NCBI GenBank assembly: GCA_958496175.1
Contig: OY292276.1
Coordinates: 10,434,001-10,498,000 of the forward strand
DNA: 64,000 nt
From: Sisyra terminalis
Taxonomy: Eukaryota; Arthropoda; Insecta; Neuroptera; Sisyridae
Direction of reading: 5' to 3'
Shown here: positions 1 through 12,100 of the stretch, piece after piece
How the letters are laid out: every line of letters begins with the position of its first letter
Position numbering within the stretch: the stretch's first letter is position 1
Notes under the pieces: generated by a model
Database searches by the model: none
What the model saw: the letters and a program-made list of their open reading frames with translations, nothing else
What the model was told of the DNA's origin: nothing
Position numbers and translations under genes: made by a program

Positions 1-839
1 CTAAGCTCAACTGTGCCGTCTGTTTGCAAATATTTCTTGGAACTATCACCCATCGATTTGCCACCCCCAAACGCCGCCAGCCATGTAATATATGAACTCA
101 AGCCAAATATGTTATGTACATTTAAATACCAGAGAGACGTTCGTCTATTTACTCGCGAAAATTGCTCACGCTAACGAGAAAAAGTTTGGTCTGATAAAAA
201 TTTAAACGTCTTGTTTGAGATACAAATAAACAATGAGTAGTAAATCCAATTAAATATTAAACAATTCGAATAGACTCACCTCAGGTTGTTTTCATTATAT
301 GGCAAAGGAAAAAAAGTTAATGAAAGCCATGTACAGTAAAACATTGTTAACCGACAAATAAACCACACATACTTGAAATTTCATGAAAGTCCAAGAAGTT
401 TGCAATATTTCGTCACCTTATTGATCATTTCCATAGGCAAAACTTGAAAGTTTTTTGCAAAGATTTTTGAGTTATTGATCTTATCAGTAGCAATTCACTA
501 TTATATTTAAATAGTATTTCCTGTTCTCCAAAAAAAATCCATCTACAATGATAAAATTTCATCCCGAAATAAGTTTTCGACCTTTACGGTGGTTACATGG
601 TCAATCCTAAGGTGTCGGTCGCCCGTGTGAAAAGACCTAATATGCCGCCCCTCTAGAAATTTTATCGGGAATATCGAAACTTATCGTCGCGGCGCCTGAG
701 TAATTCTGAAAACACTAAAGACTAAAAATATGTTATAATAGAAAAAGAAATAAATCCAAAATTTTAATGCGATTTCTTAAACATTTGTTCTATACACACG
801 GTATTAAAAAAATTAACATGTTATTTACACTTATTATTA
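1..839. other. Intronic DNA, no recognised feature
   Basis: This is AT-rich sequence at the left edge, upstream of the first visible semaphorin exon. I see no exon of the missing semaphorin N-terminus and no clear repeat. It is probably intron of the Sema1a gene. Confidence 0.5.
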
Positions 840-1072
840 CAGTGTAATCTCACTATTCCGGCACTATTAAAAACCGGAGGGTGCCGGATTATTGGAATGT
901 TGGAATTACAGATTTATTGTGAAAAAGTCATAGGTAATGAATAAAATAAAGTATTTCATAGAAAAAATAAATGTATGCACAGGTATAGAGGGGCAAGGAA
1001 GGCATGGGTGGAGAATTCCGGATTATTGGACGTGTCGATCTATCGAAGTGCCGGATTAGTGAGATTATACTG
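840..1072. mobile_element. pogo/Tigger-like MITE with TA duplication
   Basis: A 233 bp element has terminal inverted repeats. The left end reads CAGTGTAATCTCACTATTCC and the complement of the right end reads CAGTATAATCTCACTAATCC. Both run on into CGGCAC. TA dinucleotides flank it on both sides (838-839 and 1073-1074). CAGT termini, TA duplication and the lack of an ORF fit a non-autonomous pogo/Tigger-type element of the Tc1/mariner superfamily. Confidence 0.75.
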
Positions 1073-1167
1073 TACTTCATTATAAATAATATAATGTAAA
1101 AATGCATTTATGGAACTTGGCAAGCGCAGCGACGTTAAGTTAATTTTTTAAAGAATTTTTAATTTAA

Positions 1168-1322
1168 ATCAACGATCATCCAGCTATGATTGTCGGTTAG
1201 GGGAAGTGCCCACTCTTTGTTTACTTCAAGGTTCTTCCACGATTTTTTGATTAGCCAGCTATGATTGGCTGTTTGTGGGAATGCCCTTTCATTGTTTTTT
1301 TAAGGTTCTTGGGGATACTACT
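1168..1322. repeat. Two degenerate units of a 75 bp minisatellite
   Basis: Two adjacent units begin with GATCATCCAGCTATGATTG-like sequence near 1173 and 1248, exactly 75 bp apart. They match the larger array at 2036-2640 in the same orientation. The foldback repeat at 1370-1925 lies between the two blocks. Confidence 0.6.
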
Positions 1323-1369
1323 TTTCTTCCAGGGCCACAATTTAACGATGAATTCTCGTAGATCTCGAC

Positions 1370-1925
1370 GATTAAAACGAAAATTAAGAGTAAAACTCTT
1401 CGATATTTCTGTTTATTTTGCAAAAAAAACGATACTTGAAAATTGACAATTTTTTTTCACTTTTTAAGACGGATTTTTAGGAGTTTTCATGAAAAAAAGG
1501 AAATGCTTACAACCGTTGGCCATCATTGTTTTTGTGCTTAAAAATTGTAAATAATAGATCTAGAGGTGAAGCCCCGGTGGGGGTTGGGAGAAATCCTCTC
1601 AAAAAAATTGAGATGTTAATTTAATTATGGTTTGAATAAGACTAAAAACAAAATCAAAAATGGAATTTTGCCAAATATGGGCGACGCCCTGCAACCCTCA
1701 ACGGGGCTTCGCCACTGGACCCTTTTCAAATAGTTTCTTGAGCACAAAAAAAAAGATGAAGCTACGGCTATAAGCATTTACCATTTTTTTTCATGAAAAT
1801 CTTCGTTAACGAAAATTCGGTTGAAAAAAAGTGAACAAATTTTTTTTTTTACTTTATAACTATCGATTATTTTGTAAATTAAGCGAGATATCGCAAAAAT
1901 AGTTTTCATTTTCGTTTTATTTCGC
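1370..1925. repeat. Foldback (inverted repeat) element
   Basis: Imperfect inverted arms of about 265 bp are centred near 1639-1645. Paired landmarks are GAAGCCCC at 1568 with GGGGCTTC at 1703, TTTTCATGAAAA at 1484 with its partner near 1787, and AAAACGAAAA near 1374 with CATTTTCGTTTT near 1905. The core around 1640 is unpaired and AT-rich. No coding potential is seen. The element sits between two minisatellite blocks and has probably inserted into the array. Confidence 0.55.
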
Positions 1926-2035
1926 CAAAATCTTTAAGAATTAGTCGTTAAATCGTGTCACCGGAAAAAGTGTAGTCTTGCCGTTTTCGAGAAAATCAAA
2001 AATTAGTTTAATTTTTAAACGAATTTTTAAGTTTA

Positions 2036-2640
2036 TTCGACGATCATCCAGCTATGATTGATTGTTGATGGGTAAGGGTTATAAAATACACAGGTGGCTT
2101 CATGGTGGCTACGTAACGTACCCAGAAGAAATTCGTACATATCTTCAGACTGATTCAATTTCAAAATTCTTCTTATGACGTCATTTTTTTTTCTAATGGA
2201 GCAACCTGTGTAATTTACAAACCTTGGGTGATGGGAATACTCATTCTATGATTTCTTAAAGGTTCTCCTACTAATTGTCGATCATTCAGCTGTGATTTGA
2301 TGTCGATGAAAACGCCATCTCTATATTTTCTTCAAGATTCTTTTATTGATTTTCGATCATCCAGCTATAATTGGCTACGGAACTATGGAATTTTTATCAT
2401 ATACCTGTGATTGACTGTTGGTAGGAACGCCCTTTCTTTGTTCTCTTCCGAGTTCCTCCATTGATTTTCGATCATCCACTTGTGATTGGTTGCTGGTGAC
2501 AACGCCCTCCCTTTGTTTTCTGCGGAGTTCTTCCACTGATTTTCGATCATCCAGCTGTGATTAGCTGTTGGTGAGAACACCCTCTCTTTGTTCTCTGTCG
2601 GGTTCCTCCACTGATTTTCGATCATCCAGCTATCGCCCTC
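2036..2640. repeat. 75 bp minisatellite array, interrupted by a MITE
   Basis: Diverged tandem copies carry GATCATCCAGCTGTGATTGG followed by a TTGTTCTCT-type stretch and a CCTCCACTGATTTTC-type stretch. The last three unit starts, near 2469, 2544 and 2619, are 75 bp apart. Because 75 is a multiple of three, the - strand shows an artefactual open frame with a repeating 25-residue motif (2383-2625). I do not regard that frame as a gene. One unit near 2064 has been split by a 154 bp transposon. Confidence 0.75.
2073..2226. mobile_element. 154 bp MITE with 9 bp target duplication (copy 1)
   Basis: The ends are inverted: AAGGGTTATAAAATACACAGG on the left against ACCTGTGTAATTTACAAACC on the right. 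The direct flanks are GTTGATGGG (2064-2072) and GGTGATGGG (2227-2235), 8 of 9 identical. Intact neighbouring minisatellite units carry this site once, which serves as an empty-site control. A second copy lies at 51720-51872, also with a 9 bp duplication. A 9 bp duplication points to a Mutator-like or Merlin-like mobiliser; I cannot choose between them. Confidence 0.8.
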
Positions 2641-3066
2641 TCTGCATTATAAATACCAATCAATTCTTATGAAAGTATTTCGAAAAGCTTTAGAATAGTT
2701 TTTTTAATTTGATATAAAATTGTTTCTCATTTTTTGTTTACTACTCATTTTCTTAAACTTTTCTTAAGAACGTAAACTCAATTGGACGTTCAAAATCTTA
2801 TTATGCCCATAAACAGATGCATAAAATCGAATAGAAATCACAGAAATAGTTTTATGATTAAGTTAATAAGGTAAAGTTGCAGGAAAAAAATAAGATCGAT
2901 ATTTGATTTTAAAAAATTTCCTTTGTTATTATTTTTTTACCTTTGATATCCAAACTTTGTTTTCTTGGCTGTACGTAATTGAAACTTGCCAGGAATTTTT
3001 ATTAGTTATATTTTCTGATTAAACTTTCGTTTTTTGTTTGATTTTAATGATTTTTTCTTCTTTCAG
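2641..3066. other. Intron end upstream of Sema1a exon, no feature seen
   Basis: This is AT-rich DNA ending in the acceptor tract TTTTTTCTTCTTTCAG directly before the exon at 3067. Nothing else is recognised. Confidence 0.5.
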
Positions 3067-3175
3067 AAACATCGTCTACAACTTAACCGTTAACAATTTA
3101 ACGGAACAACAAAGACTGACGTGGCACTCACAAGACACAGACGCCAAAATGTGTGTGATGAAAGGAAAAGATGAG
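3067..3175 (+). CDS. Sema1a: Sema1a exon: start of visible sema domain
   Basis: The exon is preceded by TTTCAG and followed by GTAAGC. It encodes residues from the split Arg through [19 protein letters not shown] to ...MKGKDE and ends on a codon boundary. The NIVYNL motif is a hallmark near the start of the sema domain. Confidence 0.88.
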
Positions 3176-6100
3176 GTAAGCAAAGCACTTTTTTCTCAAT
3201 CTCAATTTCTTTGGTCGAACACTAAACTGTATACTTGATAGTGGTATCTATACAGACATATACCTACAGTATGTGAATACTTTGCTATCGTACCCATATA
3301 CGAAAAAAGTAAAACTAATATCGACGACTAGTTCTATTTACCGTTCTTAAAAACGTCTGAAAAGAAAACTTCAAAGTCTTTTTATATTGATATGGTTGAA
3401 GCGTTGAGGGAAACATTGGTTTTCTTAGCTTCTATATAGATTTATAAAAACAGATATGATGTCTATAGTTGTATTGATCTGCAACAAAACTCGTTTCAAA
3501 AGTGTTACAGTATCCGGCAATATCAATCCGAAACACTCGCGTTTTATCTTTTCATTAAACTATTTTCGTATTGATATTCTTGCGTGGAGCTTTATTGTGT
3601 GCTGTGTATGTTTGTGAAGCATTTTATATGAAATTTAATAATCGTTTATATCCAATTGCATAGCGTTTTTTTTTGTTGTATTATACTTTTGCATCGAGAC
3701 GACATTCGTCATGGAAATAATTTGTCAAAGCGAAATGAATTGAAGAAATTTTATCCATTGTTGTTTTTTTTTTTCCTCAGTGAAATTTTACGTCATGCAA
3801 GAAATCTATTTATCATGTGCTCATTTTTATTTCGTATGTGCCAGGGGTTGGAATTGAATTTTGTTTTTAAAAAACAAATATTATTGCTGTTGTTAAAAAC
3901 TTAAAAGCTTCATCATGTTGGAACGCGAGTTGGATAAAACATTTACGGGTTCTTTAGACGAATAAGAAAAAAACGACACTTTTATACTTAATATAAGCTT
4001 TATTTATTGCTTATATTTGCACCAGTCTAAGTGCCTAAAAACCTAGCGTGGACACTATTTTCAAAGTTTAAATTTATATCACAAAATCGGATTTTCGAAT
4101 GTTCCATTATTGTAGGACAGTAACCTTTTAATTATGTAATCTCTTGGCTACATTTGCCACCGATGATTTATTTCTTTTTAATTCAACCTTTTCTTACGTC
4201 AAGAAAAATATTAATATCTTCATTGAATTAATTTGAAGTCGAATTTGAAATTGTTAAACTTCGAAATTTTTTTTAGTCGTATACTACAACGACTTTAATC
4301 CTTCAGGAGTATTGTCCATTTTGGATACTGCTATTGGTCTTACACCAAAGTGAATAAGGTGGCACGTTCGTTTCTATAGGACTGCCGAATAAATTAATTT
4401 ATTTTTCGCAAAATATTATGTACCGATTACAGTCGTAAATTTACAAATTTTCCACCAGTAGGCTATTGAATTTTTGCCGCCCCTACTGATCATTGAAATT
4501 CGATTCCCAATTTCGCAACCATATTAATTACATTTATTGTGACAATGGAATCACATTTTGTGTTCTATCGCTATTATTACATCAACTTTTCTTGTGATTA
4601 GCCAATTTGTAGTCCAAATTTACCACCCCCTTATAGGATGAAAAGGCCCCTTTTTTTGACTTTCATCCTGAGTCTTGTAATTTCTAGAATTATCATATAT
4701 TCAAAAGTAGAAGACTTTACCGAGATTAAAATAATACATCTCATTATACCTTAGCAATTCTGTGGTATTAATCAAATAAAAAAGCTTTCAATTTCAAGAT
4801 TCCAAGATTTATTGTGTTCCAAAAAAATGCAAAGTAAAAGCTGCATTACTTAAACCATTTGAGGATGTTTCCATTGAAATTCTTCATATCCTTCACATTT
4901 CTATTGGAAGACAGAAACTATGGAACAAAACTTCTTCAAAATCACCCAAACATTTTAGGCAAACCAATATTTCCCGAAGGTTTGGAAAAAGTTTTGGTCC
5001 ATTCTTCTGTAACAGTTAAGATTCGTTTGGAATCTTACAAATAATCATACAAATTGTAATTGTAATTGTTTCAACAGTAGATATCCTGAATAAGCCACGG
5101 CTTATTGAAAGAAAATTCAAATTCTTCATTAAATTTAGTATTAAAGAGATCAAATATCTTAATGATTTCTTCAAAAGATTCTAGAATTTCAGATTTGATT
5201 TCATTTTCGAATTCTTCTTCACTATCTTCGGTTGGATATTTGTGGCTTTAAATCCATGTTTAATGCAATTTTTGGTTACTTTACTCCAATATTCCTCGAT
5301 CCATTGACATATTTTAGCATAAGAAACCCTTTTGATAGATTCAGACTTCATGAATGAATACCATTGGCCATCCAGTTCTCCCATTTCTCTCACATTTTGA
5401 TTTAAAAAAAATGATTACCTAATGCTTCGATTTAAGGGCTGTAATTTAGATGTTATTCCTCCAGGAGTTACGGCCAATTGTGAATACTTCTTCACTTTTT
5501 CTTTGACTTCTTCTATGATGTGAAGTCGAACCGAATTGTTCGTTTACGCCAAATGGTTTTAAACCATTTTCGTTTGCTATGCTAACAATCCCTATGGAGG
5601 AAATCATCTTTTGGAATATTTTTTCCTCCTTCAACTACAGTAGAACACAAAAGAACAGTAAAATTGCAGTTTTCGTTTGACTTATCCATGCATCTAGCTA
5701 ATCCATGATGAGATTTTTATTTTGAAAATTCGTAAATTTCTAAAATATTTCTATACAAAACTCAGCAGGATTGCATGTCAACTTTGGATTAAAATTTTTG
5801 GACCATTACCCAACCAATTTTATTCGTAATACGGATTGATTCCAAAATTGTTCCACTACTTTTATTATAACTATCTAACAATACATCAGGCGATTGTAGA
5901 ATTTTATTGGCAATAAAATTACAAGCGATAAACTCTTCTTAAATCGATTTTTAAGTTAGAAAGATACGATTTCTTTGATTGAGTTTGATTTTACAGAATC
6001 GAAAGTATTAAACCATTATTGTAGAGTAAAATTTCAAGAGGAAAGTGATCCCGGAAAATGGGTTTCTATCGATTTTCCAATTTTTTAATTTTTAAGTAGC

Positions 6101-9100
6101 TATATCATCATAAAAGTTGCTATCATCATAATCATTATAACTAGCAGAATAAGTATCACTGATTTAAAAAATGAAGTTTAAACTAATCAAAATTTTTAAC
6201 TAATTATAATTATTAATAAATATTCCACCAAAATTTGAGAATTTATATCCTTTTTAGGTAATTTCATAAGACTTCAAAAGGAATTTTGTTTGTTGTTTTC
6301 TTTGATTTCATACCATTGGAGAGGCTGGATAGTAAGGTGGTCCTTTATACGTATCTTTTTGAATTTCTTTGCTCCCAGGAGCTCAAATGCTTTCAAATTA
6401 AGAAAAAAAAAACTTGAAAATTTGAACTCTTAATATTAACTTTAAGATAGTCCGCTTTCTAACTTAAGTTTCATATGAAAATAACTTGGGAAAAATTTAA
6501 TTTGTTCTTTGCAATTCCATAACTTTTATGTTTTTCACTAAATCTATTGGCTTAAAAGTTATCGCGTATTTATTGGCTTAAGAATGCGGCACTCAGGGTC
6601 AATTAAAATATAATGCATTTTTTAAGAGAGCAACGGAAAGATGGTGGATTTGGTTGCATAGTTAATATTGAATCTGGTGACAATAAAAAGTACAAAAAAT
6701 GAAGGACGAAGTACTACAGCTACGTCGTAAAAAATCACAAGAATAATATTGTATTTGCTTCTTTTTGATCTTAAATACAAATTTTGCATAAGAAGTTTGA
6801 TATATTCCGGTAATAATAAGTATTTCTTAATAATTATAGTTGATAATATTAATAATTATAAAATAATTAAACCTTGTGCTTGAATAACTTTTAAGCCAAT
6901 AGGTTTAGCGAAAAATCAGAAGAGCTCTTTTTTGTAGAGCATTAAATTTCCAATAAACATGACACAAATAGTAATTTTTGATTTATTTGTCGCTGAGTTA
7001 TGGAATTCTAAGGAACAAATTAAATTTTTCCGACTTTATTTCCATAAGAAACTTAAGTTGGAAAGCGGACTATCTTAAAGTTAATATTAAGAGCTCAAAT
7101 TTTCAAGGATTTTTTTTTATCAATTTGAAAGCATTTGAGCCTCTGGGAGCAAAGAGATTCAAAAACACCCCTAATAAAGACCACTCTACTGGATAGTTGG
7201 AACCATTAAATAATCAAAATTTCTGGACTCCACTTTAGCATTAAAAAAATATGATACTTTATTAGATACCTTTTAAATTGGAATAAATAGTTCATTGCTT
7301 CATGAAATCTATTTAAAAAATTCAGTTACTTTTGGTAAAAAAATCATTAATTTTTTTAGAAGATTTAAGGGTGGATCACCGTCAGAAAAAAAAAATTTAG
7401 ATTTTTTTTTCCATAAATGTCTTATAACATTCAAGAATAACGTGTTAAAAAGATTGGAATAGCTGAATAATGTATTTTCACTGATAAAAATTGAATAAAT
7501 TGATAATATAAAATTATAAATAATATAAAATTGATAATAACATAAAAAATATCTTAAAAAAACTTTAAATGCGTTTTTCTCGAAATCAACTTTTTAAAAC
7601 TGGGAGACAAGATTTCTCAGAAACTATCCGACGGATTGACTTGAAACTGGAGAGTGTTATAGTTCAACACGTCTTCTTGGTACTGAACCTCTGAAATTGG
7701 CCAAACCTCCCCCCCCCTCAAAGTGGGAGAGGGGGAAAGGTTCAAAAAAAGGTCGTTTTTTTTAACTTTTTTTTTCAAAGTCGCGCCATTTTGTGAATTT
7801 TCAATTTTTTTCGGATTTTCGAGGTTCTGTACCAAGAAGACGCATTACCAAAACCTACATTTTTTGAAAAATCATGATCCGACTTCCGGTTTCCGAGAAA
7901 ACTTGTCTCCCGTTTGCCTCCTCATTTTTGAGGACCCTTTTTTAAAGCTGTGTAAAAGAGGGAGGGGGGTCATATCGGGGCAAGGAAAAAAAATAAGTTC
8001 AAAACTTCAACTTTTACATGCCGAAAACCGTTTTTTAATATCTCTAAAAAAAATGGCAGCAGTTTTAAAAAAGTCATTTTTTTTTACGTTCTGATGGTGA
8101 TCCACTCTTAAAAGACATTAGTGGCCTTTATGGGTTTTGGTTTTAACAATATACAAATGAAATGTCTGAATAAATAGATATTTTTATTGCATGATATGTA
8201 TTACAAAAAAACCATAAAATGTTATTCCATTCATTTCGAAAAACTAGTTGATAGGTTTAATCCTAGAACGTTCATAACAATAATGATAATAATGCATAGT
8301 ATAACTAGTAACTAGAATAATACGTACAAAAGTATAGTTATCACATAAAGAGAAGTATTTAACATAGTAATTAATATGAATGTTTGAGGTAGGTTTCAGC
8401 GTGTTTTCGGCCTCGATAATGCACTTACAGGTGGATTATGAAAGTGTCTAAACCTCTCATTATATGCAACGATGTCCATTATCGCCTAATACATTTCACA
8501 TAGCCACACTATTATCCCTCCAATATATTCTGCAAATTCAATAAAGCCTGTTACGTCGCATTGTGCATTACATATTGGATAACGCATTTACATATAATAG
8601 GTTTTAATATTATCAAAAAGGGCAAATATTCATAAACTCGCCGCCGCCACCACAACCACCACCCACCTATGATGCTTAAATGGGCGGCGAACGTTTTAAT
8701 TAAGCTGATTTCGGTTAGATTCGAACTCCAGTGGGTGGAATCCAACCGCCGAAAGCCTTTTCAAGTTCTTCAGCCACGGCCCAACAGAGACGATCTTGGT
8801 TCGGTAGACTTACGATCTTGAAGCGAAAAATGTTAAATATTTGCAAACTGCTTATGCATTGTTGAGTCAAGGATCATTTAATTACCTGAATACCAATCGG
8901 CAAGCCCTTGTGATTTAATCCAATTGGGACGCTGACGGCGGGTAGTCCTAGAATGTTAAAAGCTTTTGCATAAACCACAGCGGAAAGTTGGAATAATGTT
9001 TGATGATGTTGAAAACTCGGAACTGGAAAAGTTGGCAACACCAGCACACCGTTCGGCCCTAAAACTTTCTGTAATTTTTGACATTATTACTTCACACTTA

Positions 9101-12100
9101 ATTTAACGACACTAGTTTGTCGTGGAATGTATTTATCTAAACACAAATTGAACTCCAATTACACAGTAGGTATATGGTAATCGTACCTTAAAACTTTCGA
9201 GTAGTTCCAATTTTTTTGCTTTGTAGTAGCCGGTTTTCGAGCGGGATACAAAGAAATTTTGCTTCAACAAAAATAAGAAGAACAACCCCTCGACACCGTA
9301 TGGAGATAAACCCAGCAATGATTTTCCGATTTCAAGATACAGGTTTTTTACTTCCTAGAAAAAAAAAACAAATTTTAAAATTGGTCTTCAACCCAAAAAT
9401 GAAATGGAATAATTGAAGGCAGCAAATCTGGTGCCAATTAAGCATCAATTTTTAAACATTTAGAAGAAGGCAGAACTATTTAATAAAGAAATTTGCAGAA
9501 ATAATCACAGTTAATGTTAATGTTACCAAAGACCTGACAAATCTCAGAATTATTGAATGCTGCGTCTTCAAAAACTAAATTAATTTTTCTTCCCTATTAA
9601 AGTATTAGGTATATTAATCGCCAATAATTTACCACTATATACATATCCAAGTTAATACCCTCAATAGCTTTAATAAGTTACCATCTGCGTAGTGAAAAAT
9701 TCACAGCAGCACTAATACAATTGACAAATGGCAAAACTGTCAATTGAATGAAATTGAACTAACAATTGAAACAAATAACAACTATTAGTAAATTCTTTGT
9801 GACAATAATTATTGTAGATATTTGGTTTTTACTCAAACGTGTGTTTTAATACAATCTTTGTTTTCAGTCTTTTCCGTCATTCATACATAACTTTACCTAT
9901 TATTATATCGATAATTGAACCGTTTATTTTGAAAGTGAGTTAAGTCCATTTCAAGAACAATCCCTATAGTGTTATCATTTTTAACCAAAGGAACATAAGA
10001 TGCTAAGGAGGAGGGAATAATTGGTGTTTTTGTTAACAAATAAAATGAAATCAGTAATTTCTGAAAACTTAGCTGTTAAATAATTAACATACTTTGTTCT
10101 AGTTACAAGAAGAATCATCATATAGATCGTTCTTGAAATGGACTTATGCCACTTTCAAAATAAACGAGTCAATTCTTAAAAATAATTAATTCTTTAAATG
10201 AGCATTCTAACATATTTTACTATATTATAGTGGCTATTAATATAAAAACTTAAATAACTTTTGTCGAAAATGGGGAAGAACTGCGAAATTTAAATGGATG
10301 GATTGAATCAAAAACGTTAAAGTATTGAGAAGAGTCAACGAAGAAAGAACTATCGTCAATTTAGTGGTAATTAAGTAAAAACTTTCCGGATTGGTCAGAT
10401 TATGATGGAAAAAGAATTCATTTTTGATGATATGAAATTTTTTTTAGAATAAAGAAAAAATACATATTGAAATCCGGAACTTATTTAACACAGGAATCGA
10501 TACCCTGATTAAAATAATTCCACTAAAGATAGAGGATGCAAAGAATTAAACCTGTTTCATGAAATACTTGAGGTCTATTAAATTCAAGAACTAGCATCAA
10601 AAAGCTCAAATATAAGATAATATAAATGAAATGAATAAATAAGAATATTATCTATTGGTACCTTCGGATTTTCAGATTCCAGCAAAATCGTGCACAAATC
10701 TTCCATTTTTCCCAAATTAGAGCAAAATATCTCCAAACCATATCGCAAATCAATTTCGTCCGCCTAAAATCAAAACTCAAGCGGTTTTATAAAATAATTT
10801 AGATTAGTATGTAATTTTTTTACCATTTTGACTTCCGATACTTTTTTGCCCAAATGAAGAACAGTGCGATGTAAAGCATTAGCGATTTCTGGATCGACTT
10901 TGACATAAGCCATTGAAGTGCTTACTTCATTTTTAACAAATACCTTCACTTTGGATAAATCGACTTTTTCGTCGAAACGCAAAAGATTTGCCTTTTTTCC
11001 GGCTAACACTCGCATGGTAAGTTTGAGATCCTCAGCATAGCGGGTAATAGGACCAACGACGAGCCATCGTTGGAAATTTTCCTCATTGATTTTTGGAAAA
11101 TGTCCAGATGTTGGAACAATGGCTAAAATTGATTTTTACTATGATTTAAGGAAGTCATTCTTGGGTTATTAATGGTATAAGCTTGGATCAGGAACGTCGA
11201 GATATTCCGAACTGTAGATAACTATTCCGAATGGGTACGTATTGTTCACTCGAATGCAATTTGTACGTAAACTTTGACAAGCCAGAAATGAAGAAGCGAC
11301 AGTTATTTTTATTATGGACCGATTTAATCGCGAATTAAATTAAAACAAAGTCGAAAATGCAACGTTGCCAAATTGTGGGTGTGCTGAAGTGGACTTGCCC
11401 AAAGTAGACTTTATTTAGAAAATTTAGTTTTACATAATACAATATAAATACTTAGTTGAAAATAACAATCACTACTTTATTTCTGACATGTCAAAATTTA
11501 CGTACAAATTGCATTCGAGTGAACAATACGTACAGGAATAATATCGAAACCACTCAAAAACAATTCTCAAATTTCGACGTTCCTGTTCCAAGCGTATACC
11601 TTATTAATTATAGTAATAACTATCTTCAAAAAAAATTGTTACCTTACCATGTGTAGGTTTATGGCCGAAAATTCCATTGAAAGCGGCTGGTATTCGAATT
11701 GAACCACCCAAATCTGAACCGATTCCAATCAAAGATGCACCACTTCCAACAATTGCCCCCTTATTAAGAAAAACATATTATTCTAGTCAAAATAAGATTT
11801 TTTCGCTGACTTTGAACAGTTATACTGTGTATACAATATATAAAATATATTGCAGTCCAATTTATTAATCGGGTTGCTTACGAAGGATTCGGTGAAAGTA
11901 AAGAAATTTGGGAACACCCCCCCCCTCCATAACCACATCGCAAAAAGAGAAAGGAACGACATATAAATTGAGGTCAATCCGTGATTATTTTGTGAATCAT
12001 CACAAAGCAGTTACGGAGTGATCCAAACTACTTGATGACCACTGATGAAGATTGCTTGGCAATCGAAATACGTATCTGGGCAATACGTCACGAATATTTT

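Noticed and set aside
2383..2625. 80-codon - strand frame with repeated WMIENQWRN-type motif
   Set aside because: It is the translation of a 75 bp minisatellite; the period is divisible by three, so an open frame repeats by chance. No start context or splice signals support a gene.
7723..8094. 123-codon + strand frame
   Set aside because: It lies inside an inverted-repeat element, is dominated by Phe/Lys from A/T runs, has a competing frame on the other strand and no family signature.
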